Shown here: in pieces, positions 1 through 8,028 of the stretch
Layout: every line of letters starts with the position of its first letter
Position numbering within the stretch: position 1 is the stretch's first letter
Assembly (NCBI GenBank): GCA_023449275.1
Contig: JAEXJM010000001.1
Location: 1 to 18,809, forward strand
DNA from: Pseudomonadota bacterium
GTDB taxonomy: Bacteria; Pseudomonadota; Gammaproteobacteria; Burkholderiales; Burkholderiaceae_D
Reading direction: 5' to 3'
DNA length: 18,809 nt
Made by a program: the position numbers and the translations under genes
Notes under the pieces: generated by a model
Databases searched by the model: none
What the model saw: only the letters and a program-made list of their open reading frames with translations
Told to the model about the DNA's origin: nothing

Positions 1-725
1 AGGTTGCGTCCCTTGACTTCCATTTCCTTGATTTCGGTTCCAGGGAAAGCGGAACCGATATTCTTCTTGATCGCTTCAGCCGTCTGTTCGCCGATCAACA
101 TGCCATAGTTGCGGCGGATGTAATTGACGATCGCTTCGTCGAAACGGTCACCACCAACACGGACGGAACCCTTGTAGACCATGCCGCCAAGGGAAATGAT
201 GCCGACTTCGGTCGTACCGCCACCAATATCCACAACCATCGAACCGGTCGCTTCGGAAATCGGCAAACCGGCACCCAGTGCGGCTGCCATCGGTTCTTCG
301 ATCAGATAGACCTTGGAAGCACCCGCGCCCAGAGCGGATTCACGAATAGCACGGCGTTCCACCTGGGTGGAACCGCACGGTACACAAATAATGATACGTG
401 GAGAGGGACGGAAGAATTTGGAATTATGTACCATGCGGATAAATTGCTTCAGCATCTGTTCCGTCACAGTGAAGTCAGCGATCACACCATCCTTCATCGG
501 TCTGATGGCTTCGATATTGCCAGGAACCTTGCCCAGCATCTGCTTGGCTTCCTTGCCGACTGCCTGAATGCTCTTTTTGGAACTCGGACCGCCATCGTGC
601 CTGATGGCAACGACAGATGGTTCATCCAAAATGATGCCGGAATTCCGGACATAGATCAGCGTATTGGCGGTGCCGAGATCGATCGCCATATCATTTGAGA
701 AATAACCGCGTAAAAATCCAAACAT
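1..725 (-). CDS. mreB: Rod shape-determining protein MreB, 5' part (runs off the window)
   Basis: Actin-like ATPase that polymerises under the inner membrane and guides the cell-wall elongation machinery in rod-shaped cells. The reverse strand from 725 reads MFGFLRGYFSNDMAIDLGTA, the standard MreB opening, with the phosphate-1 motif (DLGTANT, about residues 16-22). Further in comes the phosphate-2 motif DIGGGTTEVG, and MVYKGSVRVGGDRFDEAIVN follows. About 241 residues are present. The family is usually near 347 residues, so roughly the last third lies outside the window. The start is fixed by the conserved N-terminus. Only a weak ribosome site (CGGGAC) precedes it. The gene is divergent from gatC, and a terminator-like hairpin lies 18 bases upstream of the start codon. 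mreC and mreD normally follow but are not visible. Identity is certain from motifs. Confidence 0.97.
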   Translation of the reverse strand, partial: MFGFLRGYFSNDMAIDLGTANTLIYVRNSGIILDEPSVVAIRHDGGPSSKKSIQAVGKEAKQMLGKVPGNIEAIRPMKDGVIADFTVTEQMLKQFIRMVHNSKFFRPSPRIIICVPCGSTQVERRAIRESALGAGASKVYLIEEPMAAALGAGLPISEATGSMVVDIGGGTTEVGIISLGGMVYKGSVRVGGDRFDEAIVNYIRRNYGMLIGEQTAEAIKKNIGSAFPGTEIKEMEVKGRN

Positions 726-743
726 GAACAGTCCCGATAATTT

Positions 744-769
744 AAAAAGGCCCGATGGTAATAACGGGC
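744..769 (-). terminator. Terminator-like hairpin in the mreB leader (possible attenuator)
   Basis: On the minus strand a GCCCG/CGGGC stem (769-765 with 754-750) with a 10-base loop is followed by CTTTTT. It sits between the likely mreB promoter and the mreB start at 725, so it would lie inside the 5' untranslated RNA. The stem is only 5 pairs, so efficiency is uncertain. Confidence 0.45.
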
Positions 770-786
770 GATCCGCAAAAAGTCAA

Positions 787-814
787 ATTGTAAACTTGAC
801 AGGCAAATATGCAA
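787..814 (-). promoter_or_regulatory. Candidate sigma-70 promoter for mreB
   Basis: Minus strand TTGCAT (814-809), a 16-base spacer, then TACAAT (792-787). Both boxes are one or two bases from consensus. The predicted RNA start near 780 gives a leader of about 55 bases that contains the hairpin at 744-769. Confidence 0.45.
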
Positions 815-832
815 TAGCCCAGCATTCTACCT

Positions 833-838
833 TATAAT
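833..838 (+). promoter_or_regulatory. Candidate -10 box for gatCAB
   Basis: A perfect TATAAT about 80 bases before gatC. No good -35 box lies at the usual distance: a perfect TTGACA at 796-801 is 31 bases away, too far. The only other clear promoter elements in this gap face mreB. Confidence 0.35.
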
Positions 839-915
839 TCAAGGGTTATTTATGATGAGGAGCATCCAATTGCACTTCATTTTGAAAATTTTTTTGTAAC
901 AGTCCAATTATTACT

Positions 916-1218
916 ATGTCTCTCGATCTTTCCGATGTCGATCGCATCGCACAACTGGCCCAGCTGGAAGTCTCTGAAAGCCAGAAACAAAAAACCGCAG
1001 CCCAGTTAAACGATATTCTCGCGCTGGTTGAACAACTGCGCCAGGTGGATACTGCAGGTGTCGAGCCTCTCGCCCATCCGATTTCAGCATTCGAGGATGA
1101 TCTGGCTTTACGGCTCAGGAATGACGCCGTCACGGAGGAAAACCATCGCTCCGAATATCAGGCCTGTGCCCCTGCTGTCGAAAACGGCCTGTATCTGGTT
1201 CCAAAAGTCATCGAATAA
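916..1218 (+). CDS. gatC: Asp-tRNA(Asn)/Glu-tRNA(Gln) amidotransferase subunit C
   Basis: Small subunit of the GatCAB complex. GatC wraps around GatA and stabilises its contact with GatB, while the complex converts misacylated Glu-tRNA(Gln) or Asp-tRNA(Asn) to the correct amide forms in the cytoplasm. At 100 residues it has typical family length. Characteristic GatC stretches are visible: the helical N-terminus with DVDRIAQLAQLEV, the PLAHP motif near residues 51-55, and the C-terminal GLYLVPKVIE. It is the first gene of gatC-gatA-gatB. No Shine-Dalgarno sequence precedes the ATG, and no upstream in-frame start exists because a TGA lies at 883. The family C-terminus and the order with gatA and gatB make identity firm. 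Confidence 0.95.
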   Translation: MSLDLSDVDRIAQLAQLEVSESQKQKTAAQLNDILALVEQLRQVDTAGVEPLAHPISAFEDDLALRLRNDAVTEENHRSEYQACAPAVENGLYLVPKVIE

Positions 1219-1281
1219 AATAGGGCAGGATAAAAAACACCCCGTCGAACCCGACCCGGATTTTTTGTCAAGATAACACTT

Positions 1282-2739
1282 ATGCATACCAAAACACTAT
1301 CGGAATTGTCTGTTCTTTTGCAGACAAAACAAATCTCTGCGACCGAACTGGCCAAACTGTTTCTGAAACGGATCGGGAATAGCCAGTTGAATGCCTTTTT
1401 GCATGTGGACGAGTCGCTGACCTTGCAACAGGCCGCACAAGCCGATACACGCCTGTCTCAAAACGAGGGAAGGCCGCTGACCGGTGTGCCGATTGCACAC
1501 AAGGATATTTTCGTCACCAAAGACTGGCGTTCTACTGCGGGGTCGAAGATACTGGCCAATTACACCAGTCCATTCAACGCCACTGTCGTGCAGAAATTCC
1601 AGGATGCCGGCATGGTCATGCTCGGCAAGCTGAACTGCGACGAATTCGCGATGGGATCTTCGAATGAAAACTCTTTCTTCGGCCCTGTCATGAACCCGTG
1701 GGATACCAAAGCGGTTCCAGGCGGATCTTCCGGCGGTTCCGCTGCGGCTGTCGCCGCACGCCTGACCCCGGCTGCCACGGCGACCGATACCGGTGGCTCC
1801 ATTCGCCAGCCATCCGCCTTTTGCGGTGTTACCGGCATTAAACCGACTTATGGCCGCGTTTCCCGTTTCGGCATGATTGCATATGCCTCTTCCCTTGATC
1901 AGGGTGGCCCGATTGCCAAAACCGCCGAAGACTGTGCCCTGCTGTTGAATGAAATGACCGGGTTCGATCCGAAAGATTCCACCAGTGTCGATCGGAAAAA
2001 CGAGGATTACACACGCGATCTGGACAAGCCTCTGAATGGCTTGCGAATCGGTGTACCTCGCGAATATTTCAGTGAAGGTCTGTCTTCCGAAGTCGAACAG
2101 GCCGTGAGAAACGCTCTCTCCGAATATGAAAAACTGGGCGCGAAACTCATTGATATTTCCCTCAAGAATACGTCCCTGTGCATTCCGGTTTACTACGTTA
2201 TCGCCCCCGCTGAAGCTTCTTCCAATCTCAGCCGTTTCGATGGCGTCCGTTACGGGTTCAGGGCTGAAAATTACACCGATCTTCAGGATATGTATCGCAA
2301 GACCCGTTCCGAAGGGTTTGGCGAGGAAGTTCAGCGTCGCATTCTGGTCGGAACGTATGTGTTGAGTCATGGATATTACGATGCCTACTACATTCAGGCA
2401 CAGCGTATCCGTCGCCTGATCGCGGAAGATTACAAGAACGCATTTACGGAATGTGATGTCATCATGGGCCCGGTTTCACCAACTGTTGCATGGAATCTGG
2501 GCGACAAGGCGGATGATCCGGTCGCCAACTATCTGGGCGACATTTTCACCCTCTCGACCAATCTTGCCGGCCTGCCCGGCATGTCGATTCCGTGCGGTTT
2601 CGGTCAGGGGGAACATGCAAACCGTCCGGTCGGCCTGCAATTGACTGGCAACTATTTCGAAGAAGCCCGGTTGTTGAACATTGCCCACCAGTACCAGAAA
2701 GCGACAGACTGGCATCTGCGTTCACCTGAACAGGCCTGA
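1282..2739 (+). CDS. gatA: Asp-tRNA(Asn)/Glu-tRNA(Gln) amidotransferase subunit A
   Basis: Amidase subunit that releases ammonia from glutamine for transamidation of tRNA-bound Glu or Asp. At 485 residues it has normal length for the amidase-signature family. The Ser-cisSer-Lys triad is intact: Lys74 in GVPIAHKDIF, the cis-Ser149 in GGSSGGSAAAVAA, and nucleophile Ser173 in DTGGSIRQPSAFCG. The spacing 74/149/173 matches the 79/154/178 of the S. aureus enzyme. The gene lies 63 bases after gatC. The ribosome site before the ATG is weak (AAGATAACACTT), so translation may depend partly on gatC. It forms an operon with gatB downstream. Nothing is truncated or unusual. Confidence 0.97.
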   Translation: MHTKTLSELSVLLQTKQISATELAKLFLKRIGNSQLNAFLHVDESLTLQQAAQADTRLSQNEGRPLTGVPIAHKDIFVTKDWRSTAGSKILANYTSPFNATVVQKFQDAGMVMLGKLNCDEFAMGSSNENSFFGPVMNPWDTKAVPGGSSGGSAAAVAARLTPAATATDTGGSIRQPSAFCGVTGIKPTYGRVSRFGMIAYASSLDQGGPIAKTAEDCALLLNEMTGFDPKDSTSVDRKNEDYTRDLDKPLNGLRIGVPREYFSEGLSSEVEQAVRNALSEYEKLGAKLIDISLKNTSLCIPVYYVIAPAEASSNLSRFDGVRYGFRAENYTDLQDMYRKTRSEGFGEEVQRRILVGTYVLSHGYYDAYYIQAQRIRRLIAEDYKNAFTECDVIMGPVSPTVAWNLGDKADDPVANYLGDIFTLSTNLAGLPGMSIPCGFGQGEHANRPVGLQLTGNYFEEARLLNIAHQYQKATDWHLRSPEQA

Positions 2740-2744
2740 AAATC

Positions 2745-2772
2745 ATGCCGGATATGCTGATTTATCCGGTAT
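2745..2772 (+). repeat. 10-pair hairpin in the gatA-gatB gap
   Basis: ATGCCGGATA (2745-2754) pairs with TATCCGGTAT (2763-2772), with one G-T pair and an 8-base loop. No T-run follows on either strand, so it is not an intrinsic terminator. It may be an RNA processing or stability element between the gatA stop and the gatB ribosome site. Confidence 0.5.
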
Positions 2773-2830
2773 GAAAAACGAATGAAAATATTCCGGCGGC
2801 GACAGCCGCTATCCAAGCAAAGGAAACATT

Positions 2831-4291
2831 ATGCAGTGGGAAGTAGTCATCGGTCTTGAAACACATGCACAACTTTCGACCGTTTCAAAAATCTTCAGTG
2901 GAGCCTCGACCAGTTTCGGGGCCGAACCCAATACACAGGCCTGTCCTGTCGATCTGGCATTGCCGGGCGTATTGCCCGTCATGAACCGGGGTGCGGTTGA
3001 AAAAGCCATTCAGTTCGGCCTGGCAATTGGAGCAAAGGTCGCCCCTCTTTCCGTTTTCGCACGCAAGAATTATTTCTACCCCGACCTGCCGAAAGGCTAC
3101 CAGATCAGCCAGTTCGAAAAACCGGTCGTCATCGGCGGCAAACTCAATTGCATCGTCGAACAAAAGGGCAAAAGCTATATCAAGACGGTCAACCTGACCC
3201 GTGCCCATCTGGAAGAAGATGCCGGCAAATCCCTGCATGAAGAATTCGCCGATATGACCGGTATCGATCTGAACCGCGCAGGTACTCCCCTGCTGGAAAT
3301 CGTGACGGAACCGGACATGCGCAGTGCCGCTGAAGCGGTTGCCTACGCCAAGGCTCTTCATTCACTGGTGACCTGGCTGGATATCTGCGACGGCAATATG
3401 CAGGAAGGTTCTTTCCGCTGTGACGCCAACGTATCCGTCCGCCCTGCCGGCACGACCGAGCTTGGCACCCGTTGCGAAATCAAGAACCTGAATTCCTTCC
3501 GTAATCTGGAAGATGCGATCAACTATGAAGTCGAACGCCAGATCGAGCTGATCGAAAGCGGCGGCAAAGTGGTACAGGCGACCCGCCTTTATGATCCTGA
3601 CACCGGTGAAACTCGCGAAATGCGCACCAAGGAAGATTCCGACGATTACCGTTATTTCCCTGATCCCGATCTCCCTCCTCTCGTTATCTCCGATGAATGG
3701 ATCGAACGTGTCAAAAAGGAAATGCCCGAATTGCCGGATGCCTTGCGTGACCGTTTCATCAACGAATACGGCCTGTCCGAATACGACGCTACTGTCCTGA
3801 CACAGTCCAAGGCCATGGCCGGATATTACGAGAAGCTGGTCTCCCTGACAGGCAAACAGTTGGCCAAGCAAAACGCCAACTGGCTGATGGTCGATATTTC
3901 CTCTGCCTTAAACCGGGAAAATCTGGAAATCGACGATCTTCCAGTCACTGTCCGGCAACTGGCCCAATTGATGCAGCGAATTGCCGACAACACCATTTCC
4001 AACAAGATCGCCCGTGATATTTTCGGCATTCTCTGGGAAGTGAAAGCCTCTGACGATAATGCCGTCGATAAAATCATCGATGCAAAAGGCCTGAAACAAA
4101 TATCGGATTCCGGCGCTATTGAGAAAATCATTGATGAAGTCCTTGCAAACAATACCAAATCGGTTGAAGAATTCCGCTCCGGCAAAGACAAGGCATTCAA
4201 TGCACTGGTCGGACAGGTCATGAAAGCCACCAAAGGCAAAGCCAATCCGGGCCAGGTCAGTGACATGCTGAAAAAGAAACTGGCGAACTGA
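2831..4291 (+). CDS. gatB: Asp-tRNA(Asn)/Glu-tRNA(Gln) amidotransferase subunit B
   Basis: tRNA-binding kinase subunit: it activates the side-chain carboxylate of Glu or Asp on the tRNA with ATP, then transfers ammonia tunnelled from GatA. At 486 residues it is full length. Seen in order: IGLETHAQL (residues 7-15, containing the Glu10/His12 pair at the metal site), YFYPDLPKGYQISQFEKP (81-98), the GatB signature around CDANVSVRPAG and TRCEIKNLNSF (198-223), and a helical tail domain from about residue 330. That tail shares its fold with YqeY, which is also encoded in this window at 17999. A good ribosome site (AAAGGAAA) lies just before the ATG. It is the last gene of gatCAB, followed by a strong terminator. 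Confidence 0.97.
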   Translation: MQWEVVIGLETHAQLSTVSKIFSGASTSFGAEPNTQACPVDLALPGVLPVMNRGAVEKAIQFGLAIGAKVAPLSVFARKNYFYPDLPKGYQISQFEKPVVIGGKLNCIVEQKGKSYIKTVNLTRAHLEEDAGKSLHEEFADMTGIDLNRAGTPLLEIVTEPDMRSAAEAVAYAKALHSLVTWLDICDGNMQEGSFRCDANVSVRPAGTTELGTRCEIKNLNSFRNLEDAINYEVERQIELIESGGKVVQATRLYDPDTGETREMRTKEDSDDYRYFPDPDLPPLVISDEWIERVKKEMPELPDALRDRFINEYGLSEYDATVLTQSKAMAGYYEKLVSLTGKQLAKQNANWLMVDISSALNRENLEIDDLPVTVRQLAQLMQRIADNTISNKIARDIFGILWEVKASDDNAVDKIIDAKGLKQISDSGAIEKIIDEVLANNTKSVEEFRSGKDKAFNALVGQVMKATKGKANPGQVSDMLKKKLAN

Positions 4292-4307
4292 TGTCCTGTT
4301 CGGATAT

Positions 4308-4336
4308 AAAAAAGGCCTGCGATGCAGGCCTTTTTT
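4308..4336. terminator. Bidirectional intrinsic terminator between gatB and the GGDEF-EAL gene
   Basis: GGCCTGC (4314-4320) and GCAGGCC (4324-4330) form a 7-pair GC-rich stem with a 3-base loop. It is flanked by A6 (4308-4313) and T6 (4331-4336), so it works on both strands. It separates the two convergent transcripts. Confidence 0.92.
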
Positions 4337-4356
4337 ATACTCAGCCATAATCGGGC

Positions 4357-7300
4357 TTATTGCCCGGATCGATTGGACTCCAGCAGTTTTTCGAACTCAC
4401 CGGCGGTCAACGGTTCCGAGAAGAGATATCCCTGACCGTAATTGCATCCTGCACCGGCAAGCAATAATCTCTGTCCTTCATCCTGGACACCTTCCGCAAT
4501 CACTTTCATGTCCAGTTTGTGTGCCATGACGATAATCGCTTCACACAAAGCCATATCCTTCGGTTCGTTTTCGATATTCCCGACGAATGCCTGATCGATC
4601 TTGAGATACTCGATCGGAAATGTCTTCAGATAAGACAACGAGGAATAACCTGTTCCGAAATCATCCAGAGCGACTTCCATTCCATATCGATGGAATTCTG
4701 CCAACCTGTCGAGTACTTCGGCGCTGGATACGATCAGCACCCCTTCCGTGATTTCCATGACAATGCTATGGCCCGGGACATTCAGCCGTTCCAGCATGTC
4801 GAACCAGTCGCTGTAATCGGTCTTGTTCTGAAAAACGATAGGCGAAATATTGAAGCTGATCTGCAAATCAGGGAAGAGCAGTTTCCTCCAGCGGCTGATC
4901 TCTCTGGCTACTTCACCAAATGCCCAGTCTGAAATCGTCAGGATCAGACCGGTTTCTTCAGCAATCGAAATAAATTCAGCCGGGCTGATAATACCTCTGA
5001 CCGGATGGTGCCAGCGGATCAGGGCTTCCGCTTTCTGGATTCTGCCTGTCCCGATCTCGACAATCGGCTGATACAGCATTTCGAACTGATGTTCTTCAAT
5101 GGCGGTACGCATATCGTTCGCCAGCCTGATCCGGTTTTGAGCAGCCGCCTGCATGGATGCCGTGAAATAGCTCATCCTGTTACGTCCAGACAATTTGGCG
5201 GCATACAGCGCCTGATCGGCATTTCTCCAGAGTGTATCGATTTCAGTCCCGTCATCGGGATAAACGGTTACACCGATACTTCCTGTCACATAAGCTACTT
5301 CGCCATCCAGATGATAAGGCTGTGCCAGTGAGAGCAGGATCTTGTGCGCGATTTTCTCCACATTCGGCAAATCGGACAATTCAGTAAGAATAATGGCAAA
5401 CTCATCGCCTCCCAAACGCGACACTGTATCGAATTCACGTACACAATCCGTGAGGCGTTTCGCCACATCCAGCAACAAATGATCGCCTGCATCGTGCCCA
5501 AGCGTATCGTTGATATCCTTGAAATTATCCAGATCGAGAAAGAGCAGCGCGAGCTTCTTGCCAGACTGATTGACCTTGACGATTTCCTGTTTCATCCGGT
5601 CAATCAGCATGCGGCGATTCGGCAGATTCGTCAGGAAATCGAAATTCGCCTGACGCCATATCATATCTTCCGCTTCTTTTTTTTCGGTGAAGTCATTGGA
5701 CATCTCAACGTAATACCGGACTGACCTGTCCTCGTTATAGACCACATTGATCGTCAGCCACGAGGCATACGACTCGCCGTTTTTCCGACGATTCCAGAGC
5801 TCGCCACGCCAATAACCTTTTTCATTCAGCGAATCCCACATGGCCTTGTAAAATGCCTTGTCCTGACGGCCGGAACTCAAGAGTTTGGGATCTTTTCCGA
5901 TCACTTCAGCCGCCGGATAACCCGTGATTTTTTCAAAAGCGGGATTGACGGCAAGAATGTGATTATCGGCATTGCTGATCAGAATCGCCTCACTGGAATT
6001 TTTATAGACCAGCGCTGCCAGCTCGAGTTTTTCCTCATCCTCTTTCCGGCGGGTAATATCCCGGGCAATCCCCAATACACCCACCAGCTTTCCGTCTGTC
6101 GTTCTCACAGGTGCCTTGATCACATCAAAAAATACCCGGTTTCCGGACAAGGCATAATCTCCCCACTGCTCGATGACGACAGGTTTGCCTTCCTGCAGAA
6201 TCTGTTTGTCCTGTTCGTCAAAACGGCTGGCTTCTTCATGACTGAATATATCGAAGTCAGTCTGGCCGATTATCTGATCCTCATGCAAACCCACATAATC
6301 CTCATATGCCTGATTGCAAGCCAGATAAATGCCTTCTGAATTTTTCATCCAGACCAGATCGGGAATGTTTTCGAAAACACTTTTAAGCCTGGCTTCGCTT
6401 TGGGTCAAAACAAGATTGAGCTTGTTCAGATCGTCTGTCCTGATTTCCACCAGCTTTTCCAGATTGACCAGCAACTGGTTTCGAATCTCCTGCAGGCGAA
6501 CCATGAAAAGGATAGCGAGGAAAAACAATGCCATCAGGGCCACCGATATTCCTATAATCTTGGTTCCCCAATAGAACAGGTCTGCGTTATAGGCGCCAAG
6601 AGGCAGCAGTGTGATGACCTTCCATTTATAGGAACTGACGTCCTGTGCGCCGAGGCCACCCGAAAAGATGACACTGGTGCCCGTACTGGTTTTCGTGTCA
6701 GCGCTCAACGGGGAAAGTGTCTTGAATGTCCACAGTCCTTCACGAGTGATAAACTGGCCTTCATCCTGATCTTTCATTCTGTTCCAGGCAACGGGATATC
6801 TCGATGCCATGCTCAATTCGTTTTTATTGAACATGAAGCCGAATTCGTCCTCCTCAGCCGGCCCTTTCAGCCAGAATCCATTCTGGTTGACAAGCCAGGC
6901 GGCGTTGCCGCGCATACTGGTCAATTGTTCAAAACGGCTGATCATGGATGCCGCATAATAATTCAGCAACAGAATGCCCTTTTTTTCCCCCTTATCGTTG
7001 AACACAGGCATTCCGAACCGAATGGTCGGCACATAAGGTTCCTGAATATGGTCATCTTCAATATTCAAATCCAGAGGTGAAACGTAGATTTCCCCTTTTT
7101 TGAGGACATTGGTATCGTCAAAGAAATAACGTTCACTCCTGTTCTGCAGTTTTTTCTCAGGAACAATGCCGGCTTTACCATCTGAGAAATTGACTCTTAA
7201 ACGCTCCATCCCGTTTTCGTCGATCCACCGTATCTTGTTATAAACATGCTTGGCTTTTGCAAAGGAAGCCCAGTCACTCGCGACTTCTTCCGTATTTTCC

Positions 7301-7587
7301 CTGTTCGGGGTATTGATCATCCTTTTGAAATCAGCGTCGAGATACAGAATACGTATGTCCTGCATGACATATTCAAGACTGCGGTTGATCGAAACCACCC
7401 CGACCAATGCTGTCTCATGTTCCATTTTCTGATTCTGCTCATGGATGAAACGCAACTGGGAGAGGTAATAAAAATATGCACCTCCACAAATCAGCAATGC
7501 GACAGGAAGGAAAATAAGGATTATCCGCAAGACCGGATGAAAATTTTCACTCGGCTTGCGAATAAGGAATTTCAGCAATGATTTCAT
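4357..7587 (-). CDS. Membrane-anchored sensor with two PAS domains, GGDEF and EAL (c-di-GMP synthase/phosphodiesterase)
   Basis: Predicted inner-membrane enzyme that makes and/or degrades cyclic di-GMP in response to an external signal. Over 1076 residues: TM1 about 20-43; a periplasmic double-Cache-like region about 45-335; TM2 about 343-363; a coiled linker (365-400); PAS1 about 400-510 (FENIPDLVWMKN); PAS2 about 522-635 (SSEAILISNADNHILAVNPA); GGDEF about 645-805; EAL about 820-1070. The GGDEF motif is intact (726-730), with an allosteric RxxD site (REFD, 717-720) at the canonical spacing, so diguanylate cyclase activity and product inhibition are likely. The EAL domain keeps EALIRW (854-859), Asn in FNIS (about 913), ITE (946-948), DDFGTGYSS (975-983), KID (996-998) and Glu of AEGV, so phosphodiesterase activity is also likely. 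One oddity is EGVQ where EGVE is usual (residue 1035). It appears to be monocistronic, with no recognisable partner nearby. Confidence 0.93.
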   Translation of the reverse strand: MKSLLKFLIRKPSENFHPVLRIILIFLPVALLICGGAYFYYLSQLRFIHEQNQKMEHETALVGVVSINRSLEYVMQDIRILYLDADFKRMINTPNRENTEEVASDWASFAKAKHVYNKIRWIDENGMERLRVNFSDGKAGIVPEKKLQNRSERYFFDDTNVLKKGEIYVSPLDLNIEDDHIQEPYVPTIRFGMPVFNDKGEKKGILLLNYYAASMISRFEQLTSMRGNAAWLVNQNGFWLKGPAEEDEFGFMFNKNELSMASRYPVAWNRMKDQDEGQFITREGLWTFKTLSPLSADTKTSTGTSVIFSGGLGAQDVSSYKWKVITLLPLGAYNADLFYWGTKIIGISVALMALFFLAILFMVRLQEIRNQLLVNLEKLVEIRTDDLNKLNLVLTQSEARLKSVFENIPDLVWMKNSEGIYLACNQAYEDYVGLHEDQIIGQTDFDIFSHEEASRFDEQDKQILQEGKPVVIEQWGDYALSGNRVFFDVIKAPVRTTDGKLVGVLGIARDITRRKEDEEKLELAALVYKNSSEAILISNADNHILAVNPAFEKITGYPAAEVIGKDPKLLSSGRQDKAFYKAMWDSLNEKGYWRGELWNRRKNGESYASWLTINVVYNEDRSVRYYVEMSNDFTEKKEAEDMIWRQANFDFLTNLPNRRMLIDRMKQEIVKVNQSGKKLALLFLDLDNFKDINDTLGHDAGDHLLLDVAKRLTDCVREFDTVSRLGGDEFAIILTELSDLPNVEKIAHKILLSLAQPYHLDGEVAYVTGSIGVTVYPDDGTEIDTLWRNADQALYAAKLSGRNRMSYFTASMQAAAQNRIRLANDMRTAIEEHQFEMLYQPIVEIGTGRIQKAEALIRWHHPVRGIISPAEFISIAEETGLILTISDWAFGEVAREISRWRKLLFPDLQISFNISPIVFQNKTDYSDWFDMLERLNVPGHSIVMEITEGVLIVSSAEVLDRLAEFHRYGMEVALDDFGTGYSSLSYLKTFPIEYLKIDQAFVGNIENEPKDMALCEAIIVMAHKLDMKVIAEGVQDEGQRLLLAGAGCNYGQGYLFSEPLTAGEFEKLLESNRSGQ

Positions 7588-7842
7588 TTGACGATCTCTG
7601 CACCATCAGGGGCCGGAATCAACTCTGTTCAGATCCAGAACGATACCTGCCTGTCTCCTGTTCATGATTTTACGGTCTCTTCATGGTTCAAAAAGATATG
7701 AAAAAGGCTGTATCAATGGACAATGTAACGAAGAGCGACTTGTGCATTACAGGATACATTCACCAACAATATATTTCCACAAGGCAACAATAAAATTTTT
7801 CTCCAATACAAACTCATTATTCATGGGTGCAACAAATCATTT

Positions 7843-7856
7843 TTGAGCACGCTCAA
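7843..7856. repeat. Inverted repeat TTGAGC-AC-GCTCAA
   Basis: Perfect 6-base arms (7843-7848 and 7851-7856) with a 2-base centre, flanked by further T/A runs. There is no T-run after the stem on either strand, so it is more like an operator than a terminator. It lies about 255 bases upstream of the GGDEF-EAL start. Confidence 0.45.
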
Positions 7857-7945
7857 GAAAAATTGTTGAGAATCAGGAAACAAACGATCCCATCAGACCG
7901 CCATGCTGAAAAAACAGGTGGAACAGGCAGGGAAAAACGAAGGTA

Positions 7946-7972
7946 CGCTTTTATCTTCTTGTCATAAAAGCG
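7946..7972 (-). repeat. 9-pair inverted repeat downstream of the DUF192 gene
   Basis: CGCTTTTAT (7946-7954) and ATAAAAGCG (7964-7972) are perfect arms with a 9-base loop. On the minus strand a T-run follows only after several bases (TACCTTCGTTTTT). It is therefore at best a weak terminator for the DUF192 gene; a role as an operator or in RNA stability is equally possible. Confidence 0.45.
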
Positions 7973-8028
7973 CTTCCGGTCAATGAAGAAGAAAAAACGG
8001 AATAAAAAAATAACTAAAAAACAAGAGC

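Larger units (their letters stand above)
7588..8028. other. AT-rich 441-base gap without a convincing gene
   Basis: This gap lies upstream of the GGDEF-EAL gene and downstream of the DUF192 gene; both are on the minus strand. Short open frames here (for example 7664-7846, plus strand) lack ribosome sites and recognisable sequence. The gap holds two inverted repeats (7843-7856 and 7946-7972), a 21-base-spaced pair of CAACAATA (7764 and 7785), and a T-rich stretch on the minus strand just past the DUF192 stop. The GGDEF-EAL promoter should be here, but I cannot place it. Confidence 0.6.

Noticed and set aside
796..838. Perfect TTGACA and perfect TATAAT before gatC as one promoter
   Set aside because: They are separated by 31 bases instead of about 17. 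Only the TATAAT was kept as a candidate.
1297..2370. Long open frame on the minus strand opposite gatA (357 codons)
   Set aside because: Mirror of gatA, whose catalytic residues are all in the plus-strand frame. The antisense product resembles nothing known.
2745..2772. gatA-gatB hairpin as a terminator
   Set aside because: No T-run follows on either strand, and gatB is normally cotranscribed with gatA.
3362..3871. Open frame on the minus strand opposite gatB
   Set aside because: Shadow of conserved gatB coding sequence; no promoter or ribosome site.
6400..7080. Open frame on the plus strand opposite the GGDEF-EAL gene (226 codons)
   Set aside because: Lies within the sensor part of a clear minus-strand gene and has no start signals.
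7664..7846. Plus-strand frame of 60 codons upstream of the GGDEF-EAL gene
   Set aside because: No ribosome site or recognisable sequence, in an AT-rich gap.
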